Assembly (NCBI RefSeq): GCF_009831655.1
Contig: NZ_WRPA01000004.1
Location: 1-64,000 of the forward strand
Length of the DNA: 64,000 bases
Source: Shewanella insulae
Lineage (GTDB): Bacteria; Pseudomonadota; Gammaproteobacteria; Enterobacterales; Shewanellaceae
Direction of reading: 5' to 3'
Positions 27,426 through 35,225 of this stretch are shown piece after piece. The first letter of the stretch is position 1; the number at the start of each line of letters is the position of its first letter. The notes under the pieces are model-generated. The model did not search any database. It saw only the letters and a list, made by a program, of their open reading frames with translations, and was not told the origin of the DNA. A program made the translations under genes and the position numbers.

Positions 27426-27954
27426 GGCCGATTCGATGGCGGTTGGCTATAACGACTTAGCTTGCTGTTAGGGGTTAGCTTGCAGTTAGGGTTTAGCTAG
27501 CCGTCCCGGTCAATTTATTAACCCATTAACCCTATTTTTGGGGACTCGTGGCGCTTTTTGGGGAGGGCGCTAAAAGCGACAGTGTTTGAGGGATAAAAGA
27601 TTCGTTCAATGCTGTTTTCTAAATCAAAACAGATGGATAAATTTATAACTGGTAAAGGCTAACGCCTTGTTAGCCTGCTATATCTCATCAATATATCCCT
27701 TTGCTTATTCAAGCAATTTTTAGTTTTTTATCTTTGTGATAAGCAGCGAACTAAGCGTCGTTAGCGAGTGCCATCAGTGTGATTTACATTTTACAAAATA
27801 TTCACATTTTGGTTTACTCCTATTTTTATTTGGGTATATTGTATACAGAATATTTTATCTCAATAGGTAATGTTGTTATTCAATCAGAGGGAAACGAATA
27901 CGCCAGGGAAAGGTGATTTACCCACACACACTAACAATAAGAGTGACGAATAAC
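27426..27954. other. Long leader/intergenic region upstream of the M43 protease
   Basis: 529 bases with no convincing gene. It holds an 18-bp tandem repeat at 27457, a GC-rich stretch near 27540-27580 (GGCGCTTTTT...AGGGCGCTAAAAGC) that can pair partly, then a strongly AT-rich 200-base tract with TTTACATTTTAC and TTCACATTTTGG. These suit a long, regulated promoter for the secreted protease. Confidence 0.5.
27457..27498. repeat. 18-bp tandem repeat, about 2.3 copies
   Basis: TTAGCTTGCTGTTAGGGG, then TTAGCTTGCAGTTAGGGT, then a partial TTAGCT. The first two copies differ at two bases. It is non-coding and of unknown role. Confidence 0.65.
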
Positions 27955-29019
27955 ATGACCAACAAATTGACCCTATCTATCCTGGCCGCCCTGTTAACCA
28001 CCAGTACTGGCGTTAGCGCCAAGCAGCCGGAATTTGCCGCCGACCATTGTAAGGCGGGGGAGATCAACGCTCAGCATTATCGTAATTTCCCGGCCGCAGA
28101 GGCTGAGGCCAAGGCCCGCCATGCCAAGTTGTTTGAGCGTAAGCGCGCCATGGCTAAACCGGGAGACGACAGCGCTTCGACGGGAGATACCCCCTCGGCG
28201 CTGGCATTGTCGGCAACCCCAAGCTATGTGATCCCTGTGGTTTTCCATGTCTACGGCAGCCAGTTTAACGGCAAGACGGTAACCGATGCGGTGATCATCG
28301 ACGCGCTGAATAAGACCAACGAGGACTTTCAGGGGCGCACCGCAGATTTTGCCGACATAGATGCCGAGTTTCAGGGAGTTAAGCAGGCGCTTAATATCGA
28401 ATTTCGCCTAGCCAGTATCGATCCCGATGGCAATCCCACTTCGGGTATCGTCTATCATCCGGCGTCGTCAGGGGCGGGCAACTATTCCAGCTCGGATGTG
28501 AAGCGGGATCATTGGGATAACTACAAGTATATGAATGTCTACATTCAGAACGATCTCTATGCCGATGGGGTTACCAATAACTCAGGGGTGGCCTGGTATC
28601 CAGATACCACAATGTCAGACGAGGGGCTGGCACGTGTGACCTATAACGGCGCCTACCTTGGCAGCAACACCGACGAGAACTTCCGCTCTGTGTTGACCCA
28701 TGAGTTTGGCCACTTTCTGGATCTGATCCACACCTTCGAAGGCGGCTGTAAGCGAGGCTTCGAGCGTCGCTGCGATACCACGGGCGATGAGAACTGCGAC
28801 ACGCCGCAGCAAAACAGCTGGCAGATGAACCCGGGTGATGGTGGCATAGTCAACTGCATGGGCCAGACCATTAACTGGCAGAACTTTATGGCCTACTCAG
28901 ATCAATATGCCAACTTCACCCAAGATCAGGTGGCACGTATGGTCAATGGTCTCGACAGTCAGTCCCGCGTGACCCTCTGGTCGGCGCAAAACCTGGCCGC
29001 GACGGGGGTGGCCAACTAA
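27955..29019 (+). CDS. Secreted zinc metalloprotease, M43 (pappalysin/cytophagalysin-like)
   Basis: A 354-residue secreted endopeptidase. The signal peptide ends near VSA (residue 22), a propeptide runs to about 88, and the catalytic domain begins at YVIPVVFHVYG. The zinc site is HEFGHFLDLIH (His249, Glu250, His253, His259), followed by a Met-turn region NFMAYSD. Paired Cys (GGCKRGFERRC, ENCDTP, VNCMG) are typical of M43. Unusually, the Gly normally found in HExxHxxGxxH is Asp256. The ATG at 27955 starts the signal peptide; the frame is open 14 codons upstream. It is a single gene with its own terminator. Confidence 0.88.
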   Translation: MTNKLTLSILAALLTTSTGVSAKQPEFAADHCKAGEINAQHYRNFPAAEAEAKARHAKLFERKRAMAKPGDDSASTGDTPSALALSATPSYVIPVVFHVYGSQFNGKTVTDAVIIDALNKTNEDFQGRTADFADIDAEFQGVKQALNIEFRLASIDPDGNPTSGIVYHPASSGAGNYSSSDVKRDHWDNYKYMNVYIQNDLYADGVTNNSGVAWYPDTTMSDEGLARVTYNGAYLGSNTDENFRSVLTHEFGHFLDLIHTFEGGCKRGFERRCDTTGDENCDTPQQNSWQMNPGDGGIVNCMGQTINWQNFMAYSDQYANFTQDQVARMVNGLDSQSRVTLWSAQNLAATGVAN

Positions 29020-29042
29020 GACAGAAAACCATGAGAAACGAT

Positions 29043-29070
29043 AAAAACGCAGCCTAGGCTGCGTTTTTTG
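29043..29070. terminator. Terminator between the M43 protease and the ABM gene
   Basis: AAAAACGCAGCC-TA-GGCTGCGTTTTTTG is another ACGCAGCC-type hairpin. It is flanked by A-run and T-run, so it may serve both convergent genes. Confidence 0.9.
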
Positions 29071-29099
29071 TTTCCTGGAGGTGAAGAGCTGGCAAATAA

Positions 29100-29450
29100 C
29101 TAGACAAATACCGGGGCATCGTATTCGTAGCCCTCGTCGGTATAGGCGGTTACTATGGCATCGTCCACCAGGCCCGCAGGGGAGCTCACCTGAGTCTCGA
29201 AGAAGTGTTTGATCTGCTGGCGACGACCGTGAGCCGCCCAGCTTTCACCATCGGCCCAGATCTCGTTGAACACGATAGGATATTCGGTGCGGCTGGCACT
29301 CGGGTGGTCTATCTGGCGGGTGAGAATGTACTGAATACAACCTTGCTCCCGCAGGGAGTCGGGTTCCAGTGCCTTGAGTACCTCGAAGAGTTCGGCGGCT
29401 TTTCCTGCCTTGGGACGAAACTGGGCTATAACAAAAACGCGTGTTGACAT
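29100..29450 (-). CDS. ABM-domain (antibiotic biosynthesis monooxygenase-like) protein
   Basis: A 116-residue dimeric alpha/beta ferredoxin-like fold protein. RVFVIAQFRPKAGKAAELFEVLKALEPDSLREQGC and FNEIWADGESWAAHGRRQQIKHFF are characteristic of the ABM family (YgiN/LsrG-like quinol monooxygenases). No cofactor motif is expected in this family. GGAGAGC precedes the ATG. It is divergent from a Crp/Fnr regulator 191 bases away. The substrate is unknown; a role in quinone or small-electrophile metabolism is only a family-level inference. Confidence 0.8.
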   Translation of the reverse strand: MSTRVFVIAQFRPKAGKAAELFEVLKALEPDSLREQGCIQYILTRQIDHPSASRTEYPIVFNEIWADGESWAAHGRRQQIKHFFETQVSSPAGLVDDAIVTAYTDEGYEYDAPVFV

Positions 29451-29641
29451 CTGTTGCTCTCCGATAATTAAAAAATAAATGAAATCATGAGTGATCTCTG
29501 AGTCTAGCCTAAAAATGGGTTTGGCAAGAAGGAGACGTTTTACTGATATGGCTAGTAGGACACTGTCTAATTCGGCAATGGTTATTCAGCGTCGCAAGGG
29601 AGTGTTATCATCTGGGCCTAACGGAGCGCCGAGGAAGTACA

Positions 29642-30220
29642 GTGACACAGAGATTATCTAAAGATGCCCTTACTGGTTTTGGCGAGTGTCTTGCTCAGCT
29701 TGGACTGGCGGCGGATGAATGCACCGAGGCGCTCGGTCAGGCCAAGTGCGTTGCCGCGCCAAGGGGGGAGATACTGCTGCATCAGGGAGCTTGCCAGGCG
29801 CATGGCTATTTCATCGTCGACGGTATATTGGGCGCTCAGCATTATGGCGATTGTGGCGGCCTGTTTTCGAAGGAGTTTTATTTCGAAGGGGAGCTCTGCC
29901 TGCTCTATCATAGCCTGCTGACGGCAGATGCGGCGCCCTATCAGCTAGAGGCCGTGACCGATGTGACCTTAGTGCGCTTCCCCCTCACGCTACTCAAACA
30001 GGCGAGCTGGCAAGGCGTGCTGATTGCCTTGCTGAGTCAACAGCTGCTGTACAAGGAGGAGAAGGAGGCCTTCCTGCTACTCAAACGGCCCGAGGAGCGA
30101 TATATCTATCTGGTTAACCACAGGCCCATGTGGGTCGAGCGACTGAGTAACGTACAACTCGCCCGCTATATCGGCATCACGCCCGTGAGTCTGTCGCGGC
30201 TCAAGGCCAGACTGGCATGA
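29642..30220 (+). CDS. Crp/Fnr-family transcriptional regulator
   Basis: A 192-residue protein with an N-terminal cyclic-nucleotide-binding-like beta roll (about 35-120). A dimerisation helix and a short C-terminal helix-turn-helix (LSNVQLARYIGITPVSLSRLK) follow. It lacks the FNR N-terminal Cys cluster and the conserved cAMP-binding Arg-Ser pair, so the effector is unknown. The start is GTG at 29642 with a weak upstream GAGG. It may regulate the divergent ABM gene (inference). Confidence 0.8.
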   Translation: MTQRLSKDALTGFGECLAQLGLAADECTEALGQAKCVAAPRGEILLHQGACQAHGYFIVDGILGAQHYGDCGGLFSKEFYFEGELCLLYHSLLTADAAPYQLEAVTDVTLVRFPLTLLKQASWQGVLIALLSQQLLYKEEKEAFLLLKRPEERYIYLVNHRPMWVERLSNVQLARYIGITPVSLSRLKARLA

Positions 30221-30335
30221 GCTTAGCGAGGTAAAGGCTGTAAGATCGCCCCGGCTTATCTTAAGTTAATGCGTCGCATCGACAACCTGTTACATACTGC
30301 CGACATCTTTTGCACGTTGAAGTCTTAGGTGGTGT

Positions 30336-30848
30336 ATGTCGGTATTTCTTCTGTCCCAATGTCTGATCGCGATAGCCATAGTGACAGACATTCTCTCTTT
30401 TCAATTCAAGCAGAAGCGTCACATAGTGCTCTGTCTCGCGCTGTCTGGGGTCTTGATTAGCATTCACTTTGCCTTGCTGCTCCAGTGGACGGCAGCCGGG
30501 CTCATGTTGGTCGCCGCGATTCGCTACCTGGTGACCGTATTTTCTCACTCACGACGCCTGCTCTGGCTGTTCCTGGGGATAAATAGCCTGATCGCCATGT
30601 TTACCTATGCCGGCCCCTTGAGCCTGATTAGCTTTGTCGGCAGCTGCACCCAGACCATAGCCGCCTTCTGTCCGAGGGACCAGCAGTTGAGGCAGCTGAT
30701 GATAGTGGGGACAAGTATCTGGCTGCTTAACAATTATCTGGTGGGATCGCCGACGGCTGTACTGATGGAGCTGCTGTTTATCGGCAGCAATCTGGTGGGC
30801 TACTATCGTTTCTATGGCTTGCCTTGGCGTCCTAGGCTCGCAGATTAA
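30336..30848 (+). CDS. YgjV-like inner-membrane protein
   Basis: A 170-residue protein with about five or six hydrophobic helices (LLSQCLIAIAIVTDILSFQF, HIVLCLALSGVLISIHFALLL, LLWLFLGINSLIAMFTYAGP and others). Its pattern matches the YgjV family (Imp-YgjV) of inner-membrane proteins of unknown function. AGGTGG lies 4 bases before the ATG. It is separate from its neighbours. Confidence 0.75.
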   Translation: MSVFLLSQCLIAIAIVTDILSFQFKQKRHIVLCLALSGVLISIHFALLLQWTAAGLMLVAAIRYLVTVFSHSRRLLWLFLGINSLIAMFTYAGPLSLISFVGSCTQTIAAFCPRDQQLRQLMIVGTSIWLLNNYLVGSPTAVLMELLFIGSNLVGYYRFYGLPWRPRLAD

Positions 30849-31000
30849 GGCTGGTAGATTTAGGTGAAAAGGGAGCGGGTTCCGAGTATTGCTGAACTGA
30901 TTCGAGAAAAGTGGCGGCGGTGATTGCCACCGCCCCAACGCTTGCTCTTTCGTAGGCAAGCTCTCCCAACTTAACAGCTCCCTACTTGGCGACTTACCGC

Positions 31001-32362
31001 TTAGTTATCCCGCTGCTTAGTTCGGCCCTGCTGGCTGTGGGATGAGGCGCCGCGGCCGTTATTGGCATGGTGACTCCTCGCCCGCTGAGGGCTCTTTACA
31101 TCGCGCTGATGGCTTTTTATATCGCGCTGATGGCTCCTCTCTCTTTGATAACTCTTCGGCTGATGGCTCTTTATATCGCGCTGATGGCTCTTTGCTTTAC
31201 TCCAGTCTTTAGTTCGGTTATTGGCTTTGGTGCTCGATGAGCGGTTAGCCTGGTCATTGAGGCTGAGCCTGTCGCGCTTCTCATAATATTTGGTTGGCGC
31301 CTTATGCGCGTTTTGACGACGGTCATGCTGGCCACGCGCGTCGCTCAGCTTGTGGCTGAATTTCTGCTCGCGGCGTTTCTGGATCTGCGCCGCGTTGTAG
31401 TGCTTAGCATGGCTAGGCTTGGCCTGCTTTGAATTGGAATAGCGATTCACGCTGCTGTTGTGTTTTACGTCATAACGGTTATGGCGGTACTTGCCGTAGC
31501 GAGCCTTAACCTTAGGCGAGCGATATGCGACTCCGTGTCTATGCACCGGCTTATGGTGCCAACGCTGTGCGCCATTGCTGGTTACGATTCGGCTATGAGG
31601 ACGGTAGCGATTCGTATGATGGTGATGGGTCACCACAATGTGGCGCCGATGCCAGCTAAAGGCACTGAAGAAATAGTTAAAGCTGATATGTATGCCGCTA
31701 TTGAAATAGAAGTGTCCCGAAATATGCCCCGGATAATAACGGGTGTAACGAGGTGGATAGGCCCAATACACTGGCGGATAGTTGTACCAGTGCCAATGGC
31801 CGTAGACCACACGGGTGTCATAGTAAGGCACATAGATCACCTCACGCTGTACAGGCTCGATAACGATCTGACGATTGACCTTAGTCACCCTCATATTCTC
31901 CATATCGTCGAAGGCGTTGGCGCGCTCGGCCTGCTGTCTAAGGCGCTGAATGCTGTCCAGTACCTGGCCCTCGTTTTGTAGGAAGGCATCGCCCAGCTTC
32001 TGGGTCCACTCGAGGTCATCACTCAGGCGTTGCAGCAGATCGGGGAAGGCGACCAAGGCGGTGACGCTGGGATCCCAGTCCTGCTTCTCAGCGCGGTTAA
32101 CCGCCTCGGCGCTCTCAAGGGACTTATGTTTGTTGCGCCAGCGATTGGCCTGTACCACTTCCAGTGGATAGGTGGAGGCGATCAAGATGTGGGTGAGTAG
32201 GCTGTCGGGATACAGGGCAATGGGGGCCAGCATCTGCGCCAACTCGGCGTCGCTAAATTGGATCTCTTGAACAGCGTCTTCTGCCCGCGACACTGAAGGG
32301 GTAAGCAGTGACTGTGAAAGGGCAATGAGCAGGAGCAAAGTCCATTGTCTGATGCTTTTCAT
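31001..32362 (-). CDS. DUF3300-domain protein with a basic, repetitive tail
   Basis: A 453-residue exported protein with a signal peptide ending near SRA. The DUF3300 domain (about 35-200) carries IALYPDSLLTHILIASTYPLEVVQANRW. It is followed by a Tyr/His/Arg-rich region (YRPHSRIVTSNGAQRWHH) and, from about residue 385, a degenerate repeat of SHQRDIKSHQ units. The tail is strongly basic and His-rich and may bind polyanions or metals (inference). AGGAGA precedes the ATG. The promoter carries the same 6-5-6 box as the adjacent phoPQ-like operon, so it is probably a target of that system. Confidence 0.85.
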   Translation of the reverse strand: MKSIRQWTLLLLIALSQSLLTPSVSRAEDAVQEIQFSDAELAQMLAPIALYPDSLLTHILIASTYPLEVVQANRWRNKHKSLESAEAVNRAEKQDWDPSVTALVAFPDLLQRLSDDLEWTQKLGDAFLQNEGQVLDSIQRLRQQAERANAFDDMENMRVTKVNRQIVIEPVQREVIYVPYYDTRVVYGHWHWYNYPPVYWAYPPRYTRYYPGHISGHFYFNSGIHISFNYFFSAFSWHRRHIVVTHHHHTNRYRPHSRIVTSNGAQRWHHKPVHRHGVAYRSPKVKARYGKYRHNRYDVKHNSSVNRYSNSKQAKPSHAKHYNAAQIQKRREQKFSHKLSDARGQHDRRQNAHKAPTKYYEKRDRLSLNDQANRSSSTKANNRTKDWSKAKSHQRDIKSHQPKSYQRERSHQRDIKSHQRDVKSPQRARSHHANNGRGASSHSQQGRTKQRDN

Positions 32363-32418
32363 AACGTCTCCTAGGCTTATCTGTCATTGGATTTACTCAG
32401 ATAATAAAAGGCCCAAGA

Positions 32419-32435
32419 TGAACATTAGCTGAAAG
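32419..32435 (-). promoter_or_regulatory. PhoP-type direct-repeat box before the DUF3300 gene
   Basis: On the minus strand CTTTCA-GCTAA-TGTTCA is two hexamers 11 bases apart centre to centre, ending about 57 bases before the ATG. It matches the boxes at 35094 and 35151. Confidence 0.6.
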
Positions 32436-32510
32436 CTAAAAATAGAGGGGCAAATAAGTGCTGAATCGAGCTGAAATCGCTGTTGGTACTGGCTCTTGCT
32501 CAAGCTCTGG

Positions 32511-33923
32511 CTATTGGGCGAACTGCTGGGGGAAGCTCAAGATGAACTTGGCGCCGCCAAGCGTCTCCGAGCTGTCTATGGTGAGCTCTCCCTGATAGCT
32601 CTGTACTAAGTCGCAGACTATGGCGAGCCCTATACCATGCCCCTTCTCGTAGGTATCGGCGCGTCGCCCGCGCTCGAGTATGGTCTGACGTTGCTCAGGG
32701 CTAACGCCGGCGCCGTCATCTTCGACCCAGATGATGAGTTTGCCCTGCTCGGATGTGATGCTCAGTGTGACCCTGCTGCGGGCAGCCTTGCAGGCATTAT
32801 CCAGCAGGTTACCCAGCATCTCGGTGAGATCGCTCTGATCGCCGTAGAAGATCTGAGTATCTTCCGGGGCCTTGCCGTAGCTGAGGGCTACCCCGGGATG
32901 GATCTTGACCAGGGTACGCAGCAGCTTGTCGGAGACCTGGCTGACCTTGATCCCCAGGTGCCATGCGTTGCCGGCGGCGCTCTGGGCCCGCTTTAGCTGG
33001 TGGCCTATGGTGCGATTGATCTGTCCGATCTGCTCGAGTGAGGTGGGGCTGAGATCTTTCTGGCTCTGAATCACCGCCAGCGGCGTCTTGAGGCTGTGGG
33101 CCAAGTCAGAGAGGGCATTACGATAGCGGCTGCGTTGGCGTTGCTCAGTGCTGAGCAGGGTGTTGAGCTGTGTGGCCACCGCCTGCAGTTCATTGGGGTA
33201 GTGGCCGCTGAGTTGCTCCGCCTCGCCCCGTTGCACCTGTTGTAGCTCTTCTCTGAAGCGTGCCAGAGGTTTTAATGTCCAGACCAGCCAGGCAAACTGA
33301 ATCGCCAGCAGTAGCAGCATCAGTACGAACAGCCAGCTCCAAAGATGCTGGCTAAAGGCCGAGAGTTGCTGGGCCACGCCGTCGAGATCTTTGATGATGT
33401 GGACGGTGACCGGCGCGCTCTGGCGCTGGGCCTCGCCGGGGGCGAAGCGTACGCTGAAGCTGTAGATGAGATGGGGCCGTTGCTCTAGCATCAGCTCGCC
33501 AAATTCGCTGCGTCCTACCTTTGGGTGTGGCAGGGGCGCTGTGAGCTTCATCCCTAGAAAGGAGTTTGACGACCAGAGGGGCTCAAAGTTGGCTGGGTTA
33601 TTGTCCTGACGGACACTATCAGTTTGGTTATTGTCCTGACGGACAATAATGGCATAGAGGCCCGAGCCTATGACATTGAACTGATTTTCCAGTAGGGCCT
33701 CTGGCATATAGAGCCTACCCTCTTCCATCTCAGCCACTGCCAAAACCGAATAGAGATAGGCACTTAGCTGCTCTCTGACGTTAGTCATCACCTGTTGTTT
33801 AAAGGCGTTATTAAGCGCGACACCTATGGTGGGAAGGAGCAGCAGTATCAGCAGCAGGGCGCTGAGGATCAGGCGAACCCTGAGGGAGTTGAGTTTGCCC
33901 TGTGGGGCGCGCAGGCTGCTCAT
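32511..33923 (-). CDS. phoQ: PhoQ-like sensor histidine kinase
   Basis: A 470-residue inner-membrane kinase. It has TM1 about 15-40, a periplasmic sensor about 40-185, TM2 about 195-215, a HAMP-like linker, then a dimerisation domain with DLAHSLKTPLAV (phospho-accepting His) and an ATPase domain with GNLLDNACKAA, EDDGAGV and GHGIGLAI. The HSLKTPLAV and RGRRADT wording is PhoQ-specific. The sensor differs from enteric PhoQ and carries a 10-residue tandem duplication. The ATG at 33923 (GAGG upstream) is preferred over TTG at 33926. It starts 17 bases after phoP. The ligand is unknown; Mg2+ or envelope stress is a family-based guess. Confidence 0.85.
   Translation of the reverse strand: MSSLRAPQGKLNSLRVRLILSALLLILLLLPTIGVALNNAFKQQVMTNVREQLSAYLYSVLAVAEMEEGRLYMPEALLENQFNVIGSGLYAIIVRQDNNQTDSVRQDNNPANFEPLWSSNSFLGMKLTAPLPHPKVGRSEFGELMLEQRPHLIYSFSVRFAPGEAQRQSAPVTVHIIKDLDGVAQQLSAFSQHLWSWLFVLMLLLLAIQFAWLVWTLKPLARFREELQQVQRGEAEQLSGHYPNELQAVATQLNTLLSTEQRQRSRYRNALSDLAHSLKTPLAVIQSQKDLSPTSLEQIGQINRTIGHQLKRAQSAAGNAWHLGIKVSQVSDKLLRTLVKIHPGVALSYGKAPEDTQIFYGDQSDLTEMLGNLLDNACKAARSRVTLSITSEQGKLIIWVEDDGAGVSPEQRQTILERGRRADTYEKGHGIGLAIVCDLVQSYQGELTIDSSETLGGAKFILSFPQQFAQ
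33596..33645. repeat. 30-bp-period tandem duplication inside phoQ
   Basis: An identical 20-base stretch starts at 33596 and again at 33626. It encodes RQDNNQTDSV followed by RQDNNPANFE on the minus strand, an in-frame 10-residue duplication in the periplasmic sensor domain. Confidence 0.8.
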
Positions 33924-33940
33924 CAAGTGACCTCGAAAGC

Positions 33941-34621
33941 TTAACTGTTATCCAGTGGCTTGAGGCGGTAGCCCTGGCCACGCAATGTCTCGATGAGACC
34001 ATACTGACCTTCGGGGTCGAGCTTCTTACGCAGACGGCGGATGAAGACCTCTATGACGTTGGAATCTAGGTCGAAATCCTGATCATAGATGTGTTCGATC
34101 AATATGCTCTTGGACTTCACCTCGCCGATATGCAGCATGAAATACTCGAACAGCTTGTACTCAGAGCCGCTTAGGCTGACATCCTGGTCGCCAAACTTGA
34201 TCTCATGGCTGCTGGTGTTGAGAGAGTAGGGCCCGTTTTGTATCACTGGGCTGGATTTACCCGCCGCGCGGCGGATCAGCGCCTTGAGCCTGGCCACCAG
34301 CTCTTCGGGATGAAATGGCTTGGTCAGATAGTCATCGGCGCCGGCATCCAGGCCTTCGACCTTGTCCTGCCAGTTGTCGCGGGCGGTCAGGATCAGTATG
34401 GGATAGTCTATCCCTTCCTCTCTGAGCCTGGCGATAAGCGCGATACCATCCAGCTTAGGTAGGCCCACATCGATAATGGCGGCGTCGTAGGGATACTCTT
34501 GTCCCTGAAACAGGCCCTCTTCGCCATCGCTGGCGATATCTAAGGTGTAGTTGGCATCGAGTAGGTGTTGTCTCAGGTTTTCCTGCAGGGCTAAATCGTC
34601 TTCAACCAGTAATAATCGCAT
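33941..34621 (-). CDS. phoP: PhoP-like OmpR-family response regulator
   Basis: A 226-residue regulator. The receiver domain has the acidic pair EDD (8-10), phospho-acceptor Asp in DVGLPKLDG (about 51), Thr in LTARDNWQDKVEG and Lys in TKPF. The winged-helix output domain ends NVIEVFIRRLRKKLDPEGQ...LRGQGYRL. ARDNWQDKVEGLDAGADDYLTKPFHPEE matches PhoP closely. AAAGGA precedes the ATG. It follows the PepSY gene by 24 bases and precedes the kinase, forming a three-gene operon. Output-domain binding to direct hexamers fits the nearby boxes. Confidence 0.9.
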   Translation of the reverse strand: MRLLLVEDDLALQENLRQHLLDANYTLDIASDGEEGLFQGQEYPYDAAIIDVGLPKLDGIALIARLREEGIDYPILILTARDNWQDKVEGLDAGADDYLTKPFHPEELVARLKALIRRAAGKSSPVIQNGPYSLNTSSHEIKFGDQDVSLSGSEYKLFEYFMLHIGEVKSKSILIEHIYDQDFDLDSNVIEVFIRRLRKKLDPEGQYGLIETLRGQGYRLKPLDNS

Positions 34622-34645
34622 CGGCGTGTCCTTTCTTAGGCTGGG

Positions 34646-34963
34646 TTATCGTTTGCTCATCTGTCCCGTGACGGCATCTATTGCGACATAGAAGACAACG
34701 CCATCTTTACTGAGCAACTTGGCGCGGTAGCCTGGGTTGCCATTGACCCGCGCTGCTTGCACACTCAATACCTTGGCATTAAAGCGTCCCTTGACCATCT
34801 GGGCGGCCTGCTGACGATTTTTAACACGCAGATTTTGATGAGTATTTTTCTGAGCCGCCATCAAGATGCTGCTACTGGCCGCCGATATTCCATAGCCTGC
34901 ACTGTTTCCTTTTAGGGGAAACAGGAGTGACGCTATGGCGATCAATATTAGGGCTGGTTTCAT
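34646..34963 (-). CDS. PepSY-domain periplasmic protein
   Basis: A 105-residue exported protein with a signal peptide (ALILIAIASLLFPLKGNSA). A PepSY-like domain with QAAQMVKGRFNAKVLSVQAARVNGNPGYRAKLLSKDG...VFYVAIDAVTGQMS follows. PepSY proteins next to two-component systems often act as periplasmic sensors or inhibitors (family knowledge). The ATG at 34963 has AGGTGA upstream. It is the first gene of the PepSY-phoP-phoQ operon, behind a 6-5-6 box. Confidence 0.82.
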   Translation of the reverse strand: MKPALILIAIASLLFPLKGNSAGYGISAASSSILMAAQKNTHQNLRVKNRQQAAQMVKGRFNAKVLSVQAARVNGNPGYRAKLLSKDGVVFYVAIDAVTGQMSKR

Positions 34964-35093
34964 CAAAATCACCTGTGTTGAATTCTTCGGACAGTGTAAA
35001 AGATCCTATAAAAATAAGAAACATATGCCGCGAATCTCCATGCTCACCAGAGTAAAGAGGCAAGTGTGCTTTTTCATTGTTATCTTGTGCAGA

Positions 35094-35110
35094 TGAACAA
35101 GAGCTGAATG
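35094..35110 (-). promoter_or_regulatory. PhoP-type box before the PepSY-phoPQ operon
   Basis: On the minus strand CATTCA-GCTCT-TGTTCA is a 6-5-6 direct repeat about 130 bases before the PepSY ATG. It suggests autoregulation. Confidence 0.55.
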
Positions 35111-35150
35111 TTCAATTTTACGCCATCTTATTGAATAGGCTGATTTTTAA

Positions 35151-35167
35151 TGTTCAGCTTATGTTCA
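35151..35167 (+). promoter_or_regulatory. PhoP-type box before the choice-of-anchor H gene
   Basis: TGTTCA-GCTTA-TGTTCA is a perfect hexamer direct repeat with 5-base spacing, ending 58 bases before the ATG at 35226. It has the layout of known PhoP boxes (GTTTA-N5-GTTTA) with a different hexamer. Confidence 0.65.
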
Positions 35168-35225
35168 TTTTCGATCGCTTCTAATGGTCTTAAGCAAGAC
35201 GCAGCCCGTTTTATGGAGATTGATT

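Noticed and set aside
32461..32490. A fourth PhoP-type box (TTTCAGCTCGATTCA on the minus strand)
   Set aside because: The spacing between the half-sites is one base shorter than in the three good boxes and one hexamer is weak.
33120..33140. GGCTGCGTT inside the phoQ gene as another uptake-like word
   Set aside because: A single unpaired copy in coding sequence; not informative without genome-wide counts.
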